This document shows positions 1 to 11,776 of a stretch of DNA of 55,513 nucleotides, piece by piece. The DNA is from Halioglobus japonicus (GTDB taxonomy: Bacteria > Pseudomonadota > Gammaproteobacteria > Pseudomonadales > Halieaceae): contig CACSIL010000050.1 in assembly GCA_902705825.1 (NCBI GenBank), positions 302,607-358,119 of the forward strand, read 5' to 3'. The notes beneath the pieces were generated by a model that had not been told where the DNA came from, ran no database searches, and saw nothing but the letters and a program-made list of their open reading frames with translations. A program made the position numbers and the translations under genes. How positions within the stretch are numbered: the stretch's first letter is position 1; every line of letters begins with the position of its first letter.

Positions 1-34
1 CATCGGTGGCGAAGTGCTCTGCACTGTTTACTAA
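1..34 (+). CDS. rpsH: 30S ribosomal protein S8, C-terminal end (partial)
   Basis: The window opens inside a frame whose last ten residues read IGGEVLCTVY before a TAA at 32-34. This matches the conserved C-terminus of ribosomal protein S8 (GGE-x-hydrophobic-C-x-V), and S8 is the gene expected immediately before rplF in the spc operon. S8 binds 16S rRNA helix 21 and, in E. coli, represses spc operon translation. Only the tail is present, so nothing more can be judged. Confidence 0.85.
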   Translation, partial: IGGEVLCTVY

Positions 35-64
35 AACCAGCTTTGATTTAGAGAGTATTTCGAA

Positions 65-592
65 ATGTCTAGAGTCGCAAAAGATCCAATACCGCTGCCC
101 AAAGGTGTAGAGGTAAAGCTTGATGGTAGCGACCTCACAGTAAAAGGCGGCAAAGGTTCTCTGGCGCTTACACTGATTGAAGGTATTGAGTTCAACCAGG
201 AAGACAATGTCCTGAGCTTTTCCTACGCCAACGATAAACTCGGCGCCATGGCGGGTACTACCCGCGCTCTAGTGAACAACATGGTGAAAGGTGTTAGTGA
301 AGGCTGGGAGAAGAAGTTGCTGTTGAATGGCGTGGGTTATCGGGCCAAAGTAACAGGCGATATTGTCAATTTGTCGGTGGGTTTATCGCACCCTGTTGAC
401 TACAAACTGCCAGAAGGTGTCTCGGCCGAAAGCCCCAGCCCGACTGAAGTCGTTTTGAAAGGCATTGATAAACACGCGGTGGGCCAGGCTGCGGCGGAGC
501 TTCGTAGCTTCCGTCCACCGGAGCCTTACAAAGGTAAGGGCATACGCTATTCCGATGAGCATGTCCGTCGTAAAGAAGCCAAGAAAAAGTAG
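65..592 (+). CDS. rplF: 50S ribosomal protein L6
   Basis: L6 binds 23S rRNA near the factor-binding site of the large subunit. The 175-residue product begins [17 protein letters not shown] and has the repeated-fold L6 signature, with GVGYRA near residue 90 and the conserved C-terminal segment [11 protein letters not shown] near residues 150-160 that contacts the sarcin-ricin region. Length equals the usual 175-177 residues. It sits between rpsH and rplR as in the standard spc operon, 30 bp after rpsH and 9 bp before rplR, so co-transcription is certain in practice. Confidence 0.98.
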   Translation: MSRVAKDPIPLPKGVEVKLDGSDLTVKGGKGSLALTLIEGIEFNQEDNVLSFSYANDKLGAMAGTTRALVNNMVKGVSEGWEKKLLLNGVGYRAKVTGDIVNLSVGLSHPVDYKLPEGVSAESPSPTEVVLKGIDKHAVGQAAAELRSFRPPEPYKGKGIRYSDEHVRRKEAKKK

Positions 593-601
593 GTAAGTGA
601 G

Positions 602-952
602 ATGAGTGCAAAAAATGATTCAAGGTTACGTCGCGCTCGCCGTGCTCGAGCCCGCATGCGTGATTTGGGAATGAGCCGCCTCAGCGTGCATCGAACTCCC
701 AGGCATATATACGCACAGATTATTGCCCCGGCAGGAGACAAGGTTCTGGCCAGCGCTTCTACTCTTGATTCAGATCTGCGTAAGAGCGCGACTGGTAATA
801 TCTCAGCGGCAGCAGCAGTCGGTCAATTGGTCGCCAAGCGCGCCAAGGAAGCGGGTGTTGAGAAGGTGGCCTTTGATCGCGGTGGATACAAGTATCATGG
901 TCGAGTTAAGGCGTTGGCTGATGCCGCTCGTGAGACTGGACTGGAATTCTAG
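602..952 (+). CDS. rplR: 50S ribosomal protein L18
   Basis: L18 brings 5S rRNA into the large subunit, together with L5 and L25. The 116-residue protein has the strongly basic N-terminus (residues 8-22, [14 protein letters not shown]) that binds 5S rRNA, and the C-terminal block [20 protein letters not shown] that defines the family. Length is typical (E. coli 117). The GTGAG sequence just before the ATG serves as a ribosome binding site and overlaps the end of the rplF-rplR spacer. Confidence 0.98.
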   Translation: MSAKNDSRLRRARRARARMRDLGMSRLSVHRTPRHIYAQIIAPAGDKVLASASTLDSDLRKSATGNISAAAAVGQLVAKRAKEAGVEKVAFDRGGYKYHGRVKALADAARETGLEF

Positions 953-961
953 GGTATAGAT

Positions 962-1474
962 ATGGCTTTTAACGATCAGAAAAAGCAGCAACAGGACGGT
1001 GACCTCCAGGAAAAACTGGTGCAGGTTAACCGTGTGGCCAAAGTGGTCAAGGGTGGCCGGATTTTCAGTTTTACTGCCCTGACAGTGGTCGGTGACGGTA
1101 ACGGTAAGGTTGGTTTTGGTCGTGGTAAAGCACGCGAGGTTCCAGTTGCCATTCAAAAGGCAATGGAAGCGGCGCGCCGTAACATGATTGATGTCGATCT
1201 GAATAACGGCACTATTCAATATGCGGTTAAGGCGAATCACGGCGCTTCAAAGATTTATATGCAACCGGCTTCCGAAGGTACTGGCGTAATCGCCGGTGGC
1301 GCGATGCGAGCGGTGTTGGAGATTGCTGGTGTTCATAACGTACTAGCCAAGTGTTATGGCTCGACGAATCCGGTAAACGTAGTAAGAGCGACTTTCAATG
1401 GTCTGCGAGAGATGTCCTCGCCAGAGGCTATTGCCGCAAAACGCGGTAAGACAGTCGAAGAAATTCTGAATTAA
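962..1474 (+). CDS. rpsE: 30S ribosomal protein S5
   Basis: S5 sits at the mRNA entry side of the small subunit and affects decoding accuracy. The 170-residue product has the N-terminal double-stranded RNA-binding fold with [24 protein letters not shown] around residues 20-45, the [11 protein letters not shown] motif, and the C-terminal S5 domain ([22 protein letters not shown]). Length is close to the family norm (E. coli 167). AGGGT lies 6 bp ahead of the ATG. It lies between rplR and rpmD in the conserved order. Confidence 0.98.
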   Translation: MAFNDQKKQQQDGDLQEKLVQVNRVAKVVKGGRIFSFTALTVVGDGNGKVGFGRGKAREVPVAIQKAMEAARRNMIDVDLNNGTIQYAVKANHGASKIYMQPASEGTGVIAGGAMRAVLEIAGVHNVLAKCYGSTNPVNVVRATFNGLREMSSPEAIAAKRGKTVEEILN

Positions 1475-1492
1475 CTATTAGGTTGGCTAGTC

Positions 1493-1675
1493 ATGGCTAA
1501 AGCATCTATAAAGGTCACCCAGGTCAAGAGCTCCTACGGTCGCCTGAAAAAACACAGAGCGTGTGTCGCGGGGCTGGGATTGCGCCGTATTGGTCACACC
1601 GTTGAAGTTGAAGATACACCCTCGGTTAGAGGCATGATCAATCAGGTGCATTACCTGGTAAGGGTGGAGGAGTAA
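1493..1675 (+). CDS. rpmD: 50S ribosomal protein L30
   Basis: L30 is a small large-subunit protein found in many but not all bacteria. The 60-residue product shows the ferredoxin-like L30 pattern: an opening strand [12 protein letters not shown], then [29 protein letters not shown], ending in VHYLVRVEE. Length is standard (58-60). It ends 3 bp before the rplO start and its last codons contain the GGAGGAG that serves as the rplO ribosome binding site, suggesting translational coupling. Confidence 0.97.
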   Translation: MAKASIKVTQVKSSYGRLKKHRACVAGLGLRRIGHTVEVEDTPSVRGMINQVHYLVRVEE

Positions 1676-1678
1676 TTT

Positions 1679-2125
1679 ATGTCAGACGTTATGCGACTCA
1701 ATGGTTTGAGTCCTGCTCCCGGTGCCCGCAAAGGCCCTAAGCGAGTAGGTCGCGGTATTGGTAGCGGTACCGGCAAAACTGCCGGACGTGGTCACAAGGG
1801 TCAGAAGTCTCGATCTGGCGGCAGTGTGCGGCCCGGATTTGAAGGCGGCCAGATGCCACTGCAGAAGCGCTTGCCCAAGTACGGCTTTACTTCGCGTATT
1901 GCGCGTACAACAGCGCAGATTCGTTTGAGTGAGTTGAATGCCGTAGAAGGCGATACTATTGATCTGGCGGCGCTGAAAAATGCCGACCTGGTAAAAGACA
2001 ATGTATTGCGTGCTCGCGTTTTCCTCTCCGGTGAACTGAATAAAGCCGTTACTCTCAAAGGGCTGGTCGTCACCAAGGGTGCACGCGAAGCTATTGAGGC
2101 CTCCGGCGGAAAAGTAGAGGACTAG
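1679..2125 (+). CDS. rplO: 50S ribosomal protein L15
   Basis: L15 is a late-assembly 23S rRNA-binding protein. The 148-residue product has the glycine/arginine-rich N-terminal extension ([27 protein letters not shown], about residues 22-48) that threads into rRNA, followed by the globular part with [17 protein letters not shown] and the C-terminal [18 protein letters not shown]. Its TAG stop at 2123-2125 directly abuts the secY ATG with no spacer, a tight coupling seen in other gammaproteobacteria. Confidence 0.98.
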   Translation: MSDVMRLNGLSPAPGARKGPKRVGRGIGSGTGKTAGRGHKGQKSRSGGSVRPGFEGGQMPLQKRLPKYGFTSRIARTTAQIRLSELNAVEGDTIDLAALKNADLVKDNVLRARVFLSGELNKAVTLKGLVVTKGAREAIEASGGKVED

Positions 2126-3454
2126 ATGGCAACCGGACAGCCACCCGCAGTAAACAAGGCCGGCTTAAGCGAGCTGTTTTCGCGTCTGCGTTTTGTGTTG
2201 CTGGCCATTCTTGTCTATAGAATCGGCACACATATCCCTGTGCCCGGAATAGATCCGAATCAGTTGGCAGCGCTGTTCAACCAGAACCAGGGAACTATCC
2301 TGGGTCTGGCGAATATGTTCTCCGGCGGCGCCCTGGAGAGGATGAGTATCCTCGCCTTGGGCATCATGCCGTACATCTCTGCGTCCATTATCATGCAGTT
2401 GATGTCCGCAGTGACGCCGCAGTTGGAAGCCTTGAAGAAAGAGGGTGAGTCGGGTCGGCGCAAGATCAGTCAGTACACGCGCTACCTGACGGTAGTTCTG
2501 GCCGTTATCCAGGCCACCGGTATGACAGTAGGTATGGCAAATCAAGGTATGTCTTACGACACCTCGATTGTGTTTTACGTAATTGCTATTACTTCACTGG
2601 TTACCGGCGCTGTCTTTATGATGTGGCTGGGCGAGCAAATTACAGAGAAGGGCGTGGGTAACGGTATATCGTTGCTTATCTTCGCCGGTATTGTGGCCGG
2701 TTTGCCGGCGGCAATAGGGCAGTCTCTGGAACAGGCCAGACAGGGCGAACTGAATATTCTGGTTCTGTTGTTCATCCTGACTCTGGCGATTGCGGTTATA
2801 GCCATGATTGTGTTTATCGAGCGCGGCCAGCGGCGGATCACAGTCAATTACGCCAAGCGACAACAGGGTCGCAAGATGTATCAGGCCCAGAGCTCTCATC
2901 TGCCGCTGAAAGTGAACATGGCCGGGGTGATACCCGCTATTTTTGCCAGCAGTATATTGCTCTTTCCGGCATCGATCGCACAGTGGTTCGGGTCTAGTGG
3001 CTCAGCTGACTGGTTGCAGGATTTGGCCGTAGCGATTGGCCCCGGCCAGCCTTTGAACATTTTGTTGTTTACTGTGTTTATAGTGTTCTTCTGCTTCTTC
3101 TATACGGCGTTGATGTTCAACCCGGTAGAGGTGGCGGACAACCTGAAGCGCTCTGGTGCATTCGTGCCCGGTATTCGCCCAGGTGAAAAGACTGCAGATT
3201 ACATTGATGGTGTCCTGACCCGATTGACCGTATTTGGCGCTGCATATATTGCGCTGGTCTGTTTGATGCCACAGTTTCTGGTTGTCATGTGGAACGTGCC
3301 CTTCTATCTGGGCGGAACCTCATTACTGATCGTAGTAGTGGTGGTGATGGATTTCATGGCCCAGGTACAGAGCCACTTGATGTCACACCAGTACGACTCA
3401 GTGATGAAGAAAGCGAATTTGAAGAACTATGGTGGATCCGGGCGAGTTCGGTAG
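2126..3454 (+). CDS. secY: Preprotein translocase subunit SecY
   Basis: SecY is the channel of the Sec translocon in the inner membrane; it exports unfolded preproteins with SecE, SecG and SecA and inserts membrane proteins. The 442-residue sequence has the expected ten hydrophobic segments, with the opening helix [21 protein letters not shown] (about residues 21-41, plug region after it), the cytoplasmic loop with [18 protein letters not shown], and the late loop [23 protein letters not shown] that contacts SecA and the ribosome. Length matches E. coli (443). It starts immediately at the rplO stop. Confidence 0.98.
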   Translation: MATGQPPAVNKAGLSELFSRLRFVLLAILVYRIGTHIPVPGIDPNQLAALFNQNQGTILGLANMFSGGALERMSILALGIMPYISASIIMQLMSAVTPQLEALKKEGESGRRKISQYTRYLTVVLAVIQATGMTVGMANQGMSYDTSIVFYVIAITSLVTGAVFMMWLGEQITEKGVGNGISLLIFAGIVAGLPAAIGQSLEQARQGELNILVLLFILTLAIAVIAMIVFIERGQRRITVNYAKRQQGRKMYQAQSSHLPLKVNMAGVIPAIFASSILLFPASIAQWFGSSGSADWLQDLAVAIGPGQPLNILLFTVFIVFFCFFYTALMFNPVEVADNLKRSGAFVPGIRPGEKTADYIDGVLTRLTVFGAAYIALVCLMPQFLVVMWNVPFYLGGTSLLIVVVVVMDFMAQVQSHLMSHQYDSVMKKANLKNYGGSGRVR

Positions 3455-3487
3455 TTTATCCGGGTTGCCCAAGTAGGAGTAGGTGTT

Positions 3488-3604
3488 ATGAAAGTACGTG
3501 CATCAGTAAAGACAATTTGCAGAAATTGCAAAGTAGTAAGGCGCAAGGGCGTTGTCCGTGTTATCTGTAAAACAGATCCGCGACACAAGCAGCGTCAAGG
3601 CTAA
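3488..3604 (+). CDS. rpmJ: 50S ribosomal protein L36 (zinc-binding form)
   Basis: This 38-residue frame starts [15 protein letters not shown] and ends DPRHKQRQG. It keeps all four zinc ligands, Cys11, Cys14, Cys27 and His33, so it is the C+ (zinc-ribbon) form of L36. L36 stabilises the large-subunit factor-binding region. In zinc-limited cells such forms are often replaced by a zinc-free paralogue; none is visible here. It lies 33 bp after secY, the usual final gene of the spc operon. Confidence 0.96.
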   Translation: MKVRASVKTICRNCKVVRRKGVVRVICKTDPRHKQRQG

Positions 3605-3626
3605 GCTAAGGTCAGCCGCTTAATGG

Positions 3627-3655
3627 TTGATTTTTACTAACGATATCGCTAGACT
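3627..3655 (+). promoter_or_regulatory. Candidate promoter of the alpha (rpsM) operon
   Basis: A -35 hexamer TTGATT (3627-3632) is followed after exactly 17 bp by TAGACT (3650-3655). It lies in the 150-bp gap between rpmJ and rpsM, where E. coli also has a separate alpha-operon promoter and an S4-binding leader. Downstream, ACCCC (3674-3678) and GGGGT (3701-3705) could close a leader hairpin. Whether S4 binds it cannot be told by eye. Confidence 0.45.
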
Positions 3656-3754
3656 GCTGCGCCTTTTGCGTACACCCCAGCCCACTGAAAAGTTGAGTCC
3701 GGGGTTTGAGCAGGGTAGCAGCTTCCGCGAAGACACATGATTGGAGAGAGTTGA

Positions 3755-4111
3755 ATGGCTCGTATTGCCGGCGTCAACATACCAGATAACAAGCATACTG
3801 TTATCGCATTGACATATATTTATGGTGTGGGTCGCAGCCAGGCCCGCCGCCTTTGCGCAGACACTGGCGTTGGCGAAGCTGTCAAGATCAGCGAGTTAAC
3901 TGAGCAGGAAATGGATGCTCTTCGCGCTCGAGTGGGTGACATGATGGTGGAGGGCGATTTGCGTCGCGAACTCTCCATGAATATTAAGCGTTTGATGGAC
4001 CTGGGCTGTAATCGCGGCCTGCGTCATCGCCGGGGCTTACCCCTGCGTGGACAACGTACCAAGACCAACGCTCGCACCCGCAAGGGTCCGCGCAAGCCGA
4101 TTCGCAAGTAG
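3755..4111 (+). CDS. rpsM: 30S ribosomal protein S13
   Basis: S13 lies in the head of the small subunit and forms bridges to the large subunit and P-site tRNA. The 118-residue product starts [26 protein letters not shown] and ends with the basic tail [28 protein letters not shown] that reaches the P site. GGAGAGAG precedes the ATG at good spacing. It is the first gene of the alpha operon, 150 bp after rpmJ with its own candidate promoter. Confidence 0.98.
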   Translation: MARIAGVNIPDNKHTVIALTYIYGVGRSQARRLCADTGVGEAVKISELTEQEMDALRARVGDMMVEGDLRRELSMNIKRLMDLGCNRGLRHRRGLPLRGQRTKTNARTRKGPRKPIRK

Positions 4112-4186
4112 GTTCCAGATTCTGCGAATCCTTTTTAGTGTAGCTGCACCACAGTGCAGTGTTGATATTAAAGCAGGAAGTTAAGT

Positions 4187-4579
4187 ATGGCCAAGCCAGG
4201 TGCAAAGAGCACTCGAAAGAAAATTACCAAGACAGTTGTCGACGGTATTGCGCATATTCATGCCTCTTTCAACAATACAATCGTCACCATTACAGATCGC
4301 CAGGGTAATACCCTGAGCTGGGCCACCTCAGGTGGTTCCGGTTTTCGCGGCTCGCGTAAAAGCACCCCGTTCGCGGCACAGGTAGCTGCAGAGCGAGCTG
4401 GTGAAGCAGCCAAAGAATACGGGCTGAAAAATCTGGATGTACAGGTCAAGGGTCCCGGCCCCGGCCGTGAGTCAGCGGTTCGCGCCCTGAACTCATGCGG
4501 TTACAAAATCAGCAACATTACTGACGTCACGCCGATTCCACACAACGGTTGTCGTCCCCCCAAGAAACGTCGCGTATAA
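4187..4579 (+). CDS. rpsK: 30S ribosomal protein S11
   Basis: S11 forms part of the small-subunit platform and contacts mRNA upstream of the P site. The 130-residue product has the basic opening stretch, the core [27 protein letters not shown] (about residues 23-50), [14 protein letters not shown], and the family ending [20 protein letters not shown]. Length is standard (E. coli 129). AGGAAG sits 7 bp before the ATG. It lies 75 bp after rpsM, in canonical order. Confidence 0.98.
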   Translation: MAKPGAKSTRKKITKTVVDGIAHIHASFNNTIVTITDRQGNTLSWATSGGSGFRGSRKSTPFAAQVAAERAGEAAKEYGLKNLDVQVKGPGPGRESAVRALNSCGYKISNITDVTPIPHNGCRPPKKRRV

Positions 4580-4600
4580 CGCTCACAGGATAGAATTGAC

Positions 4601-5221
4601 ATGGCTCGATATATTGGACCCAAGTGCAAACTCTCCCGTCGTGAAGGAACGGATCTGTTCCTGAAAAGCGGGGTTCGCTCGTTGGAAAGTAAGTGTAAGG
4701 CAGAAGCTATTCCCGGTCAGCACGGTGCTCGCAGAGGCCGTTTGTCCGACTATGGTGTGCAGTTGCGTGAAAAGCAGAAAGTACGTCGTATTTATGGCGT
4801 GTTGGAAAAGCAATTCCGCAACTATTACAAAGAGGCTGCTCGCCTGAAGGGAGCGACAGGTGAAAACCTGCTACAGCTGCTAGAGAGTCGGCTGGACAAT
4901 GTGGTTTACCGTATGGGCTTTGGCTCTACTCGCTCTGAGTCACGTCAATTGGTCTCGCATAAATCCATTTTGGTAAATGGCGTTGTTGTTAACATCCCCT
5001 CTTATCAGGTGAAGGCTGGAGATGTTGTGTCTCTGCGCGAAAAAGCCAAGAAGCAGCTTCGTGTGCAAGCCGCCCTTGCGCTGGCTTCTCACCGTGGAGA
5101 TTCCGAGTGGATAGACGTCAATAGCGAGAAGTTGGAAGGAGTATTCAAGGCAGTACCTGATCGCCAGGATCTGTCCTCCGAGATCAATGAAAACTTGATC
5201 GTCGAACTTTACTCCAAGTAA
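4601..5221 (+). CDS. rpsD: 30S ribosomal protein S4
   Basis: S4 is a primary 16S rRNA-binding assembly protein and, in E. coli, the translational repressor of the alpha operon. The 206-residue product (E. coli 206) starts [24 protein letters not shown] and contains the S4 RNA-binding domain around residues 95-155 ([34 protein letters not shown]). It ends with the conserved LIVELYSK. The gene follows rpsK by 21 bp and precedes rpoA by 36 bp. Confidence 0.98.
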   Translation: MARYIGPKCKLSRREGTDLFLKSGVRSLESKCKAEAIPGQHGARRGRLSDYGVQLREKQKVRRIYGVLEKQFRNYYKEAARLKGATGENLLQLLESRLDNVVYRMGFGSTRSESRQLVSHKSILVNGVVVNIPSYQVKAGDVVSLREKAKKQLRVQAALALASHRGDSEWIDVNSEKLEGVFKAVPDRQDLSSEINENLIVELYSK

Positions 5222-5257
5222 TCCACCCAAGGATCAACTTAAAAGACAGGTGCCCAA

Positions 5258-6262
5258 ATGCAGAGTGCAGTTAACGAATTTTTAACGCCCCGTGTAATCA
5301 ATGTTGATGAAAAGAACAGCACGCGCTCCCAGGTCACTCTGGAGCCACTCGAGCGAGGCTTTGGCCACACTCTGGGCAATGCGCTGCGTCGTATCTTGCT
5401 TTCCTCTATGCCTGGTTGTGCCATCACCGAAGCAGAAATTGACGGTGTGTTGCACGAGTACAGCGCCATTGAAGGTGTGCAGGAAGATGTTATTGAGATC
5501 CTTCTGAACCTGAAGGGTGTCGCTCTGGTAATGAGCGGCAAAGAAGAAGCCGAAGTGACTCTGAGCAAAAAAGGCCCGGGCATTGTTACCGCTGGTGATA
5601 TTCAAGTGGATCACGACATCGAGATCCGCAACCCTGAGCATGTGATCTGCCACCTGAACGAAGGTGCAGAGATCAACATGCGTTTGACTGTGTCACTGGG
5701 TCGCGGTTACTCGCCTGCGGATTCACGTATTAACCCGGAAGAAGAAACTCGCTCAATTGGTCGCCTGCAGTTGGATGCGTCCTTTTCGCCTGTTTATCGG
5801 GTTTCATATGTCGTTGAGGCGGCGCGGGTTGAACAGCGCACTGACCTCGACAAATTGGTTCTCGATCTGGAAACCAATGGCACTATTGATCCAGAAGAAG
5901 CCATCCGACGCGCCGCGACAATCCTGCAGCAGCAGTTGGCCGTGTTTGTTGACCTCGAAAGTGAATCAGAATCTGAGTCTGTAGTGGAAGAGGATGAAGT
6001 TGATCCAATTCTGCTGCGCCCTGTCGATGATCTGGAACTGACAGTACGCTCAGCAAACTGTCTCAAAGCAGAAAATATTTACTACATCGGTGATCTGGTG
6101 CAGCGCACCGAGGTCGAGTTGCTGAAAACCCCTAACCTGGGTAAGAAGTCTCTCACCGAAATCAAGGATGTACTGGCTTCGCGTGGTTTGTCTCTGGGTA
6201 TGCGCCTGGACAACTGGCCACCGGCGAGCCTCAAAAACGATGATCGGGTTCTGAGCGCGTAA
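5258..6262 (+). CDS. rpoA: RNA polymerase subunit alpha
   Basis: The alpha subunit dimerises to scaffold RNA polymerase assembly, and its C-terminal domain binds UP elements and activators. The 334-residue product has the N-terminal dimerisation domain ([26 protein letters not shown], about residues 28-53), an acidic linker at about 233-249 (alternating Glu/Ser, then EEDEVD), and the C-terminal domain with [18 protein letters not shown] and [13 protein letters not shown]. It is slightly longer than E. coli's 329 because of the linker. Position between rpsD and rplQ is canonical. Confidence 0.98.
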   Translation: MQSAVNEFLTPRVINVDEKNSTRSQVTLEPLERGFGHTLGNALRRILLSSMPGCAITEAEIDGVLHEYSAIEGVQEDVIEILLNLKGVALVMSGKEEAEVTLSKKGPGIVTAGDIQVDHDIEIRNPEHVICHLNEGAEINMRLTVSLGRGYSPADSRINPEEETRSIGRLQLDASFSPVYRVSYVVEAARVEQRTDLDKLVLDLETNGTIDPEEAIRRAATILQQQLAVFVDLESESESESVVEEDEVDPILLRPVDDLELTVRSANCLKAENIYYIGDLVQRTEVELLKTPNLGKKSLTEIKDVLASRGLSLGMRLDNWPPASLKNDDRVLSA

Positions 6263-6334
6263 GCAGTCCCGAGCAACAGATAGCAGTGCTGCGATAGCAC
6301 AGTAGAAATAGCACAGTAAAATAGGAAAGCGAAA

Positions 6335-6724
6335 ATGCGTCATCGTCACAGTGGACGTCAACTGAACCGCAACAGCTCTCACCGTAAAGCAATGTTTCGC
6401 AACATGGCTGTCTCGTTGGTAGAGCACGAGCTGATCAAGACAACTTTGCCCAAAGCAAAGGAATTGCGCAGCTTTGCTGAGCCGTTAATTACGTTGGCCA
6501 AGAAAGACAGCGTTGCAAACCGTCGTCTGGCGTTCGATAGAACGCGTGATGATGCTGCCGTAGGCAAGCTGTTTAATGAATTGGGCCCACGCTACCAGGA
6601 ACGCCCCGGTGGCTATATCCGTATCCTCAAGTGTGGTTTCCGCTCCGGCGACAAGGCTCCTATGGCCTATGTTGAGCTGGTTGATCGGCCGCAGCCTGAG
6701 GTTATGGAAGACGACGAGGATTGA
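6335..6724 (+). CDS. rplQ: 50S ribosomal protein L17
   Basis: L17 lies near the exit of the peptide tunnel. The 129-residue product starts [24 protein letters not shown], the family hallmark, and has the later block [32 protein letters not shown]. It ends with a short acidic tail (MEDDED). AGGAAAG precedes the ATG by 6 bp. It closes the alpha operon and is followed by an intrinsic terminator 30 bp downstream. Confidence 0.98.
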   Translation: MRHRHSGRQLNRNSSHRKAMFRNMAVSLVEHELIKTTLPKAKELRSFAEPLITLAKKDSVANRRLAFDRTRDDAAVGKLFNELGPRYQERPGGYIRILKCGFRSGDKAPMAYVELVDRPQPEVMEDDED

Positions 6725-6753
6725 TAGCTCAGCTTTAAGCTCCTCGCAGTACA

Positions 6754-6783
6754 GCCTCCGTCAGTGACGGGGGCTTTTTATTT
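6754..6783 (+). terminator. Intrinsic terminator after rplQ
   Basis: GCCTCCGTC (6754-6762) and GACGGGGGC (6766-6774) form a nine-pair stem with one T-G wobble and a three-base loop, followed at once by TTTTTATTT. It ends the alpha operon. The convergent uvrA stop lies 14 bp further on. Confidence 0.9.
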
Positions 6784-6796
6784 CCCCCTCGTTAGT

Positions 6797-9643
<2,847 letters not shown>

Positions 9644-9679
9644 ATGACCTCTGTTGCTGCGCCGAAATCGAAACCGAAC

Positions 9680-9709
9680 AGTATATGCCTTTAGCTACAG
9701 GCGTGGCAA
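9680..9709 (-). promoter_or_regulatory. Candidate uvrA promoter
   Basis: On the minus strand TTGCCA (9709-9704) is followed after 18 bp by TATACT (9685-9680), both one base from the sigma-70 consensus. The uvrA ATG is 37 bp downstream of the -10 hexamer. No consensus LexA operator overlaps it. Confidence 0.5.
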
Positions 9710-9837
9710 AAGCCGAGCTTTTTATTTCATCCTACGGGGCTCTCTGGTGTCCCCGGCGGTGTGGAACTGGTAACATTCACCGCTTGTTTTTGCAGCGACA
9801 TCCTGGTGAATACCCCGTAGTGATTACTGAACACCCC

Positions 9838-11043
9838 ATGACAGCGCAAGAGCGCCGCTCAGTAGCTTCGCTGGCGCTCTTGTACTGTTTCCGCATGCTG
9901 GGCCTGTTTATGGTGCTGCCGCTGTTGGCGCTCTATGCCGCAGACCTGCCCGGCTCGACGCCTGTACTGATAGGGCTGGCACTGGGCACCTATGGGCTGA
10001 CCCAAGCCCTGCTCCAGATCCCTCTGGGCTGGCTCTCTGACCAGATTGGCCGCAAGCCTGTAATCATCGCCGGTCTGCTGCTGTTCGCGCTCGGCAGTGT
10101 CATTGCCGCCGTTGCCGACACGATGGGTGGCATTATCCTGGGTCGTACCCTGCAGGGAGCGGGTGCTATAGCCAGCACCGTGCTGGCGCTGGTGGCGGAT
10201 CTGACGCGCGAGGAACAGCGTACCAAAGCGATGGCCGCTGTGGGTATGAGCATTGGTTTATCCTTCGCCGTGGCGCTGGTGTTGGGGCCGGTAGTGGCAT
10301 CGTTTGGTGGCCTGCCGCTGGTGTTCTGGTTCACCGCAGTGCTGGCATTCGTCGGTATCGCTATCGTTGTGTTACTGGTGCCGTCTGCACCTGCTGTCCC
10401 CGCCGAGGACAGCGGTGCAACTGCCAGGTTGGGTTTGATACGACGCAGTCTGCAGGATGCAGTGCTATTGCGGCTCAACTTTGGTGTCTTTGTTTTGCAC
10501 TTTATACTGACTGCAAGCTTTCTGGTTGTGCCGGGGCTACTGGAGCAGTCGTTCGGGGTTGGCAGGGAGCATCACTGGGTGGTGTATTTGCCGGTGTTGG
10601 TGCTGTCGCTGGTCGGTATGGTGCCGCTGATGATTCTGGCGGAAAAAGGTGGGAAGCTGCAGCAGATGTTTCTGCTGGGTATCGCGCTGGTAGTGGCCGC
10701 CACAGCGGTGCTCGACTTTACGTCAAGCGCGCTACTGTTCTACGGTGCTCTGTGGTTATTCTTTGTGGGCTTCAATTATCTGGAGGCAACGCTGCCGTCG
10801 TTGCTCAGCAAATCGGTCTCTGCCCAGGGTAAGGGCACGGCAATGGGCGTTTACTCCACCTGTCAATTTATGGGTGCATTCGCCGGTGGTGCCGGCGGCG
10901 GGTGGTTGCTGCAATACTTCGGCCAGTATGCGCTGACCGGCGTGTGCCTGTTACTTGCTGTAGCCTGGTGGCTGCTGGTTTTTCGAGCGCCGGCCCTTGT
11001 CACTGTAGAGAAAGTCACGTCCAGCCCGGTGGCGGGTGTTTAG
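9838..11043 (+). CDS. MFS transporter (drug-export type)
   Basis: A 401-residue inner-membrane protein of the major facilitator superfamily, probably a proton-driven exporter; the substrate is unknown. About twelve hydrophobic segments are visible. Between helices 2 and 3 it has the motif-A loop GWLSDQIGRKPVI (about residues 63-75), typical of the superfamily, and the acidic/arginine patch near AGAIASTVLALVADLTREEQR. The frame is open further upstream, but the start at MTAQERRSVASL gives normal length and N-terminus. It is divergent from uvrA and precedes ssb, the arrangement also seen in pseudomonads. Confidence 0.85.
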   Translation: MTAQERRSVASLALLYCFRMLGLFMVLPLLALYAADLPGSTPVLIGLALGTYGLTQALLQIPLGWLSDQIGRKPVIIAGLLLFALGSVIAAVADTMGGIILGRTLQGAGAIASTVLALVADLTREEQRTKAMAAVGMSIGLSFAVALVLGPVVASFGGLPLVFWFTAVLAFVGIAIVVLLVPSAPAVPAEDSGATARLGLIRRSLQDAVLLRLNFGVFVLHFILTASFLVVPGLLEQSFGVGREHHWVVYLPVLVLSLVGMVPLMILAEKGGKLQQMFLLGIALVVAATAVLDFTSSALLFYGALWLFFVGFNYLEATLPSLLSKSVSAQGKGTAMGVYSTCQFMGAFAGGAGGGWLLQYFGQYALTGVCLLLAVAWWLLVFRAPALVTVEKVTSSPVAGV

Positions 11044-11106
11044 GGTAACTCTATACTCAGAGGTACCTGGTAAAGTCGCAACTTGCTCTCTCGTCAGTTT
11101 GTCGCT

Positions 11107-11126
11107 CGCTATAGAAGGATATAGCG
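11107..11126. repeat. 20-bp inverted repeat upstream of ssb
   Basis: CGCTATA (11107-11113) and TATAGCG (11120-11126) form perfect 7-bp arms around a 6-bp spacer GAAGGA. It lies 64 bp after the MFS gene and about 20 bp upstream of the candidate ssb promoter. There is no T-tract, so it is not an obvious terminator; an operator is possible. Confidence 0.4.
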
Positions 11127-11146
11127 GGCAATGACTGGTGATGATG

Positions 11147-11175
11147 TCGCAATTGCAGGAGCGGGTTGCTATAGT
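11147..11175 (+). promoter_or_regulatory. Candidate ssb promoter (extended -10)
   Basis: TCGCAA (11147-11152), a 17-bp spacer, then TATAGT (11170-11175) preceded by TG at -15/-14, the extended -10 arrangement. The ssb ATG is 47 bp downstream. Confidence 0.45.
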
Positions 11176-11221
11176 CAACTCCAAATCCGTATCGAATACG
11201 TAGAATTAATGAGGAAAGCTT

Positions 11222-11722
11222 ATGGCCGCGCGGGGCATCAATAAAGTCATCCTGGTAGGTAACCTGGGCAACGATCCGGAAATCCGGTACTCCCAGAGCG
11301 GTGCTGCCATTACCAATATTTCCATTGCGACGTCTGATACCTGGAAGGACAAGCAGACAGGGCAGCCACAGGAGCGGACAGAGTGGCACCGCGTGGTGTT
11401 TTTCAATCGCCTGGCAGAAATTGCCGGTGAGTATTTGCGCAAGGGCTCGAAAGTGTATGTGGAGGGCAGCCTGCGCACCCGGAAATGGCAGGACAAGGAA
11501 GGTCAGGATCGCTATTCCACTGAGATCGTGGCCAATGAAATGCAGATGCTTGATAGCCGTGGCGCGGGGCAAGGCGGCGGTCAGGGCGGTGGCGGTCAGC
11601 CGGACTACGGTGAGCCGCAACGCGCACCCCAGCCAAGTGCTCCCCGGCCCGCAGCCCAACCGACAGGCGGCCCTGCCGCTGCTGCTGATTACGGGAATTT
11701 CGACGACGACATCCCTTTTTGA
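11222..11722 (+). CDS. ssb: Single-stranded DNA-binding protein
   Basis: SSB coats single-stranded DNA as a tetramer during replication, recombination and repair. The 166-residue product has the OB fold at residues 3-110 (starting [24 protein letters not shown], with the [17 protein letters not shown] segment), a glycine/glutamine/proline-rich flexible linker, and the conserved acidic tip DDDIPF that recruits partner proteins. AGGAAAG precedes the ATG. The uvrA/ssb neighbourhood is conserved in gammaproteobacteria. Confidence 0.97.
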   Translation: MAARGINKVILVGNLGNDPEIRYSQSGAAITNISIATSDTWKDKQTGQPQERTEWHRVVFFNRLAEIAGEYLRKGSKVYVEGSLRTRKWQDKEGQDRYSTEIVANEMQMLDSRGAGQGGGQGGGGQPDYGEPQRAPQPSAPRPAAQPTGGPAAAADYGNFDDDIPF

Positions 11723-11776
11723 CAAGGTATTTGCCAGGAATTGGGGCGGTAGGGCCCGGTAGGTGGAACAGCTAAG

